The notes beneath the pieces are model-generated. The model was not told the origin of the DNA and did not search any database. It was given only the letters and a program-made list of their open reading frames with translations. A stretch of 6,141 nt of DNA from Cellvibrionales bacterium UBA5860 (GTDB taxonomy: Bacteria > Pseudomonadota > Gammaproteobacteria > Pseudomonadales > Porticoccaceae): positions 1-6,141 of the forward strand of contig DJFY01000079.1 of assembly GCA_002431545.1 (NCBI GenBank), written 5' to 3'. Below, piece by piece: positions 6,000 through 6,141 of this stretch. The translations under genes and the position numbers were made by a program. Position 1 is the first letter of the stretch; each line of letters opens with the position of its first letter.

Positions 6000-6141
6000 A
6001 TTTCAGTTCGCCTCCTAAAACCGCTCTCCGGAAGCCGGCTGTGCGCATTGGCACTGTTGACGCTCGGTCTCGCCCTGTCGGGCTGCAGCCGGCAATCCGG
6101 GAACTTCTCCCCGCTTTTTCCCACGACCGGCGCCAATACCG
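6000..6141 (+). CDS. Lipoprotein N-terminus, probably PA2778-type cysteine peptidase (3' end outside window, start uncertain)
   Basis: The frame is open from 5973 (after a TGA at 5970-5972) to the window end and encodes a typical lipoprotein signal peptide. It has a basic section with Arg, Lys and Arg (VRLLKPLSGSRL), a hydrophobic core (ALALLTLGLA), and the lipobox Leu-Ser-Gly-Cys, with the lipidated Cys at bases 6084-6086. The first mature residues are SRQSGNFSPLFP. No ATG or GTG exists in this frame. Candidate starts are ATT at 6000, which gives the best signal peptide and lies five bases after the upstream stop, CTG at 6039 (close behind GGAAG at 6030-6034) and TTG at 6048; I give 6000 as a placeholder. 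Ser follows the Cys, so outer membrane sorting would be expected. The identity as a PA2778-type peptidase rests only on following a PA2779-family gene, since the catalytic part is beyond the window. Confidence 0.55.
   Translation, partial: MSVRLLKPLSGSRLCALALLTLGLALSGCSRQSGNFSPLFPTTGANT

Noticed and set aside
1..6141. CRISPR array, tRNA or rRNA, insertion sequence or defence genes
   Set aside because: I saw no repeated spaced units, RNA-gene-like stretches, transposase motifs or terminal inverted repeats. The window is almost fully occupied by conserved metabolic and envelope genes.

Overview
The window reads as a catabolic gene cluster from a GC-rich proteobacterium. A gammaproteobacterium, perhaps marine or Pseudomonas-related, is my best guess. 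The guess rests on the close resemblance of the acyl-CoA enzymes to the Pseudomonas Liu/Atu proteins and on a PA2779-family gene; the sequence does not fix the genus. All genes are on the + strand. I see no RNA gene, mobile element, CRISPR array or large repeat.

Region 1 (1-3453 and 3490-5499) encodes four acyl-CoA enzymes in one direction. They are the C-terminal three quarters of an isovaleryl-CoA dehydrogenase, a short-chain dehydrogenase/reductase (SDR) related to peroxisomal trans-2-enoyl-CoA reductase, and the beta (carboxyltransferase) and alpha (biotin carboxylase plus biotin carrier) subunits of a 3-methylcrotonyl-CoA-type carboxylase. The dehydrogenase would make 3-methylcrotonyl-CoA from isovaleryl-CoA, a leucine breakdown intermediate. 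The carboxylase would convert that to 3-methylglutaconyl-CoA using biotin, ATP and bicarbonate. The layout differs from the Pseudomonas liuRABCDE order: an SDR sits between the dehydrogenase and the beta subunit, and no liuC-type hydratase lies between beta and alpha. The SDR type and two substitutions in the beta subunit leave open a related branched or isoprenoid substrate, as in the acyclic terpene (atu) pathway. The SDR has Ser and Arg where most SDRs have the catalytic Tyr and Lys.

Region 2 (5500-5581) is a short spacer with a GC-rich hairpin and a weak promoter-like sequence. It probably marks the end of the catabolic unit.

Region 3 (5582-6141) looks unrelated to acyl-CoA metabolism. 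It holds a small exported, C-terminally anchored protein of the uncharacterised PA2779 family, followed by the start of a lipoprotein gene cut by the window edge. By position the latter is probably the PA2778-type cysteine peptidase partner. Its reading frame has a clear lipobox but no ATG, GTG or well-placed TTG start.

Nothing here is clearly a new system. The points most worth following are the SDR with the altered active site, the substrate of the carboxylase, and the PA2779/lipoprotein pair.
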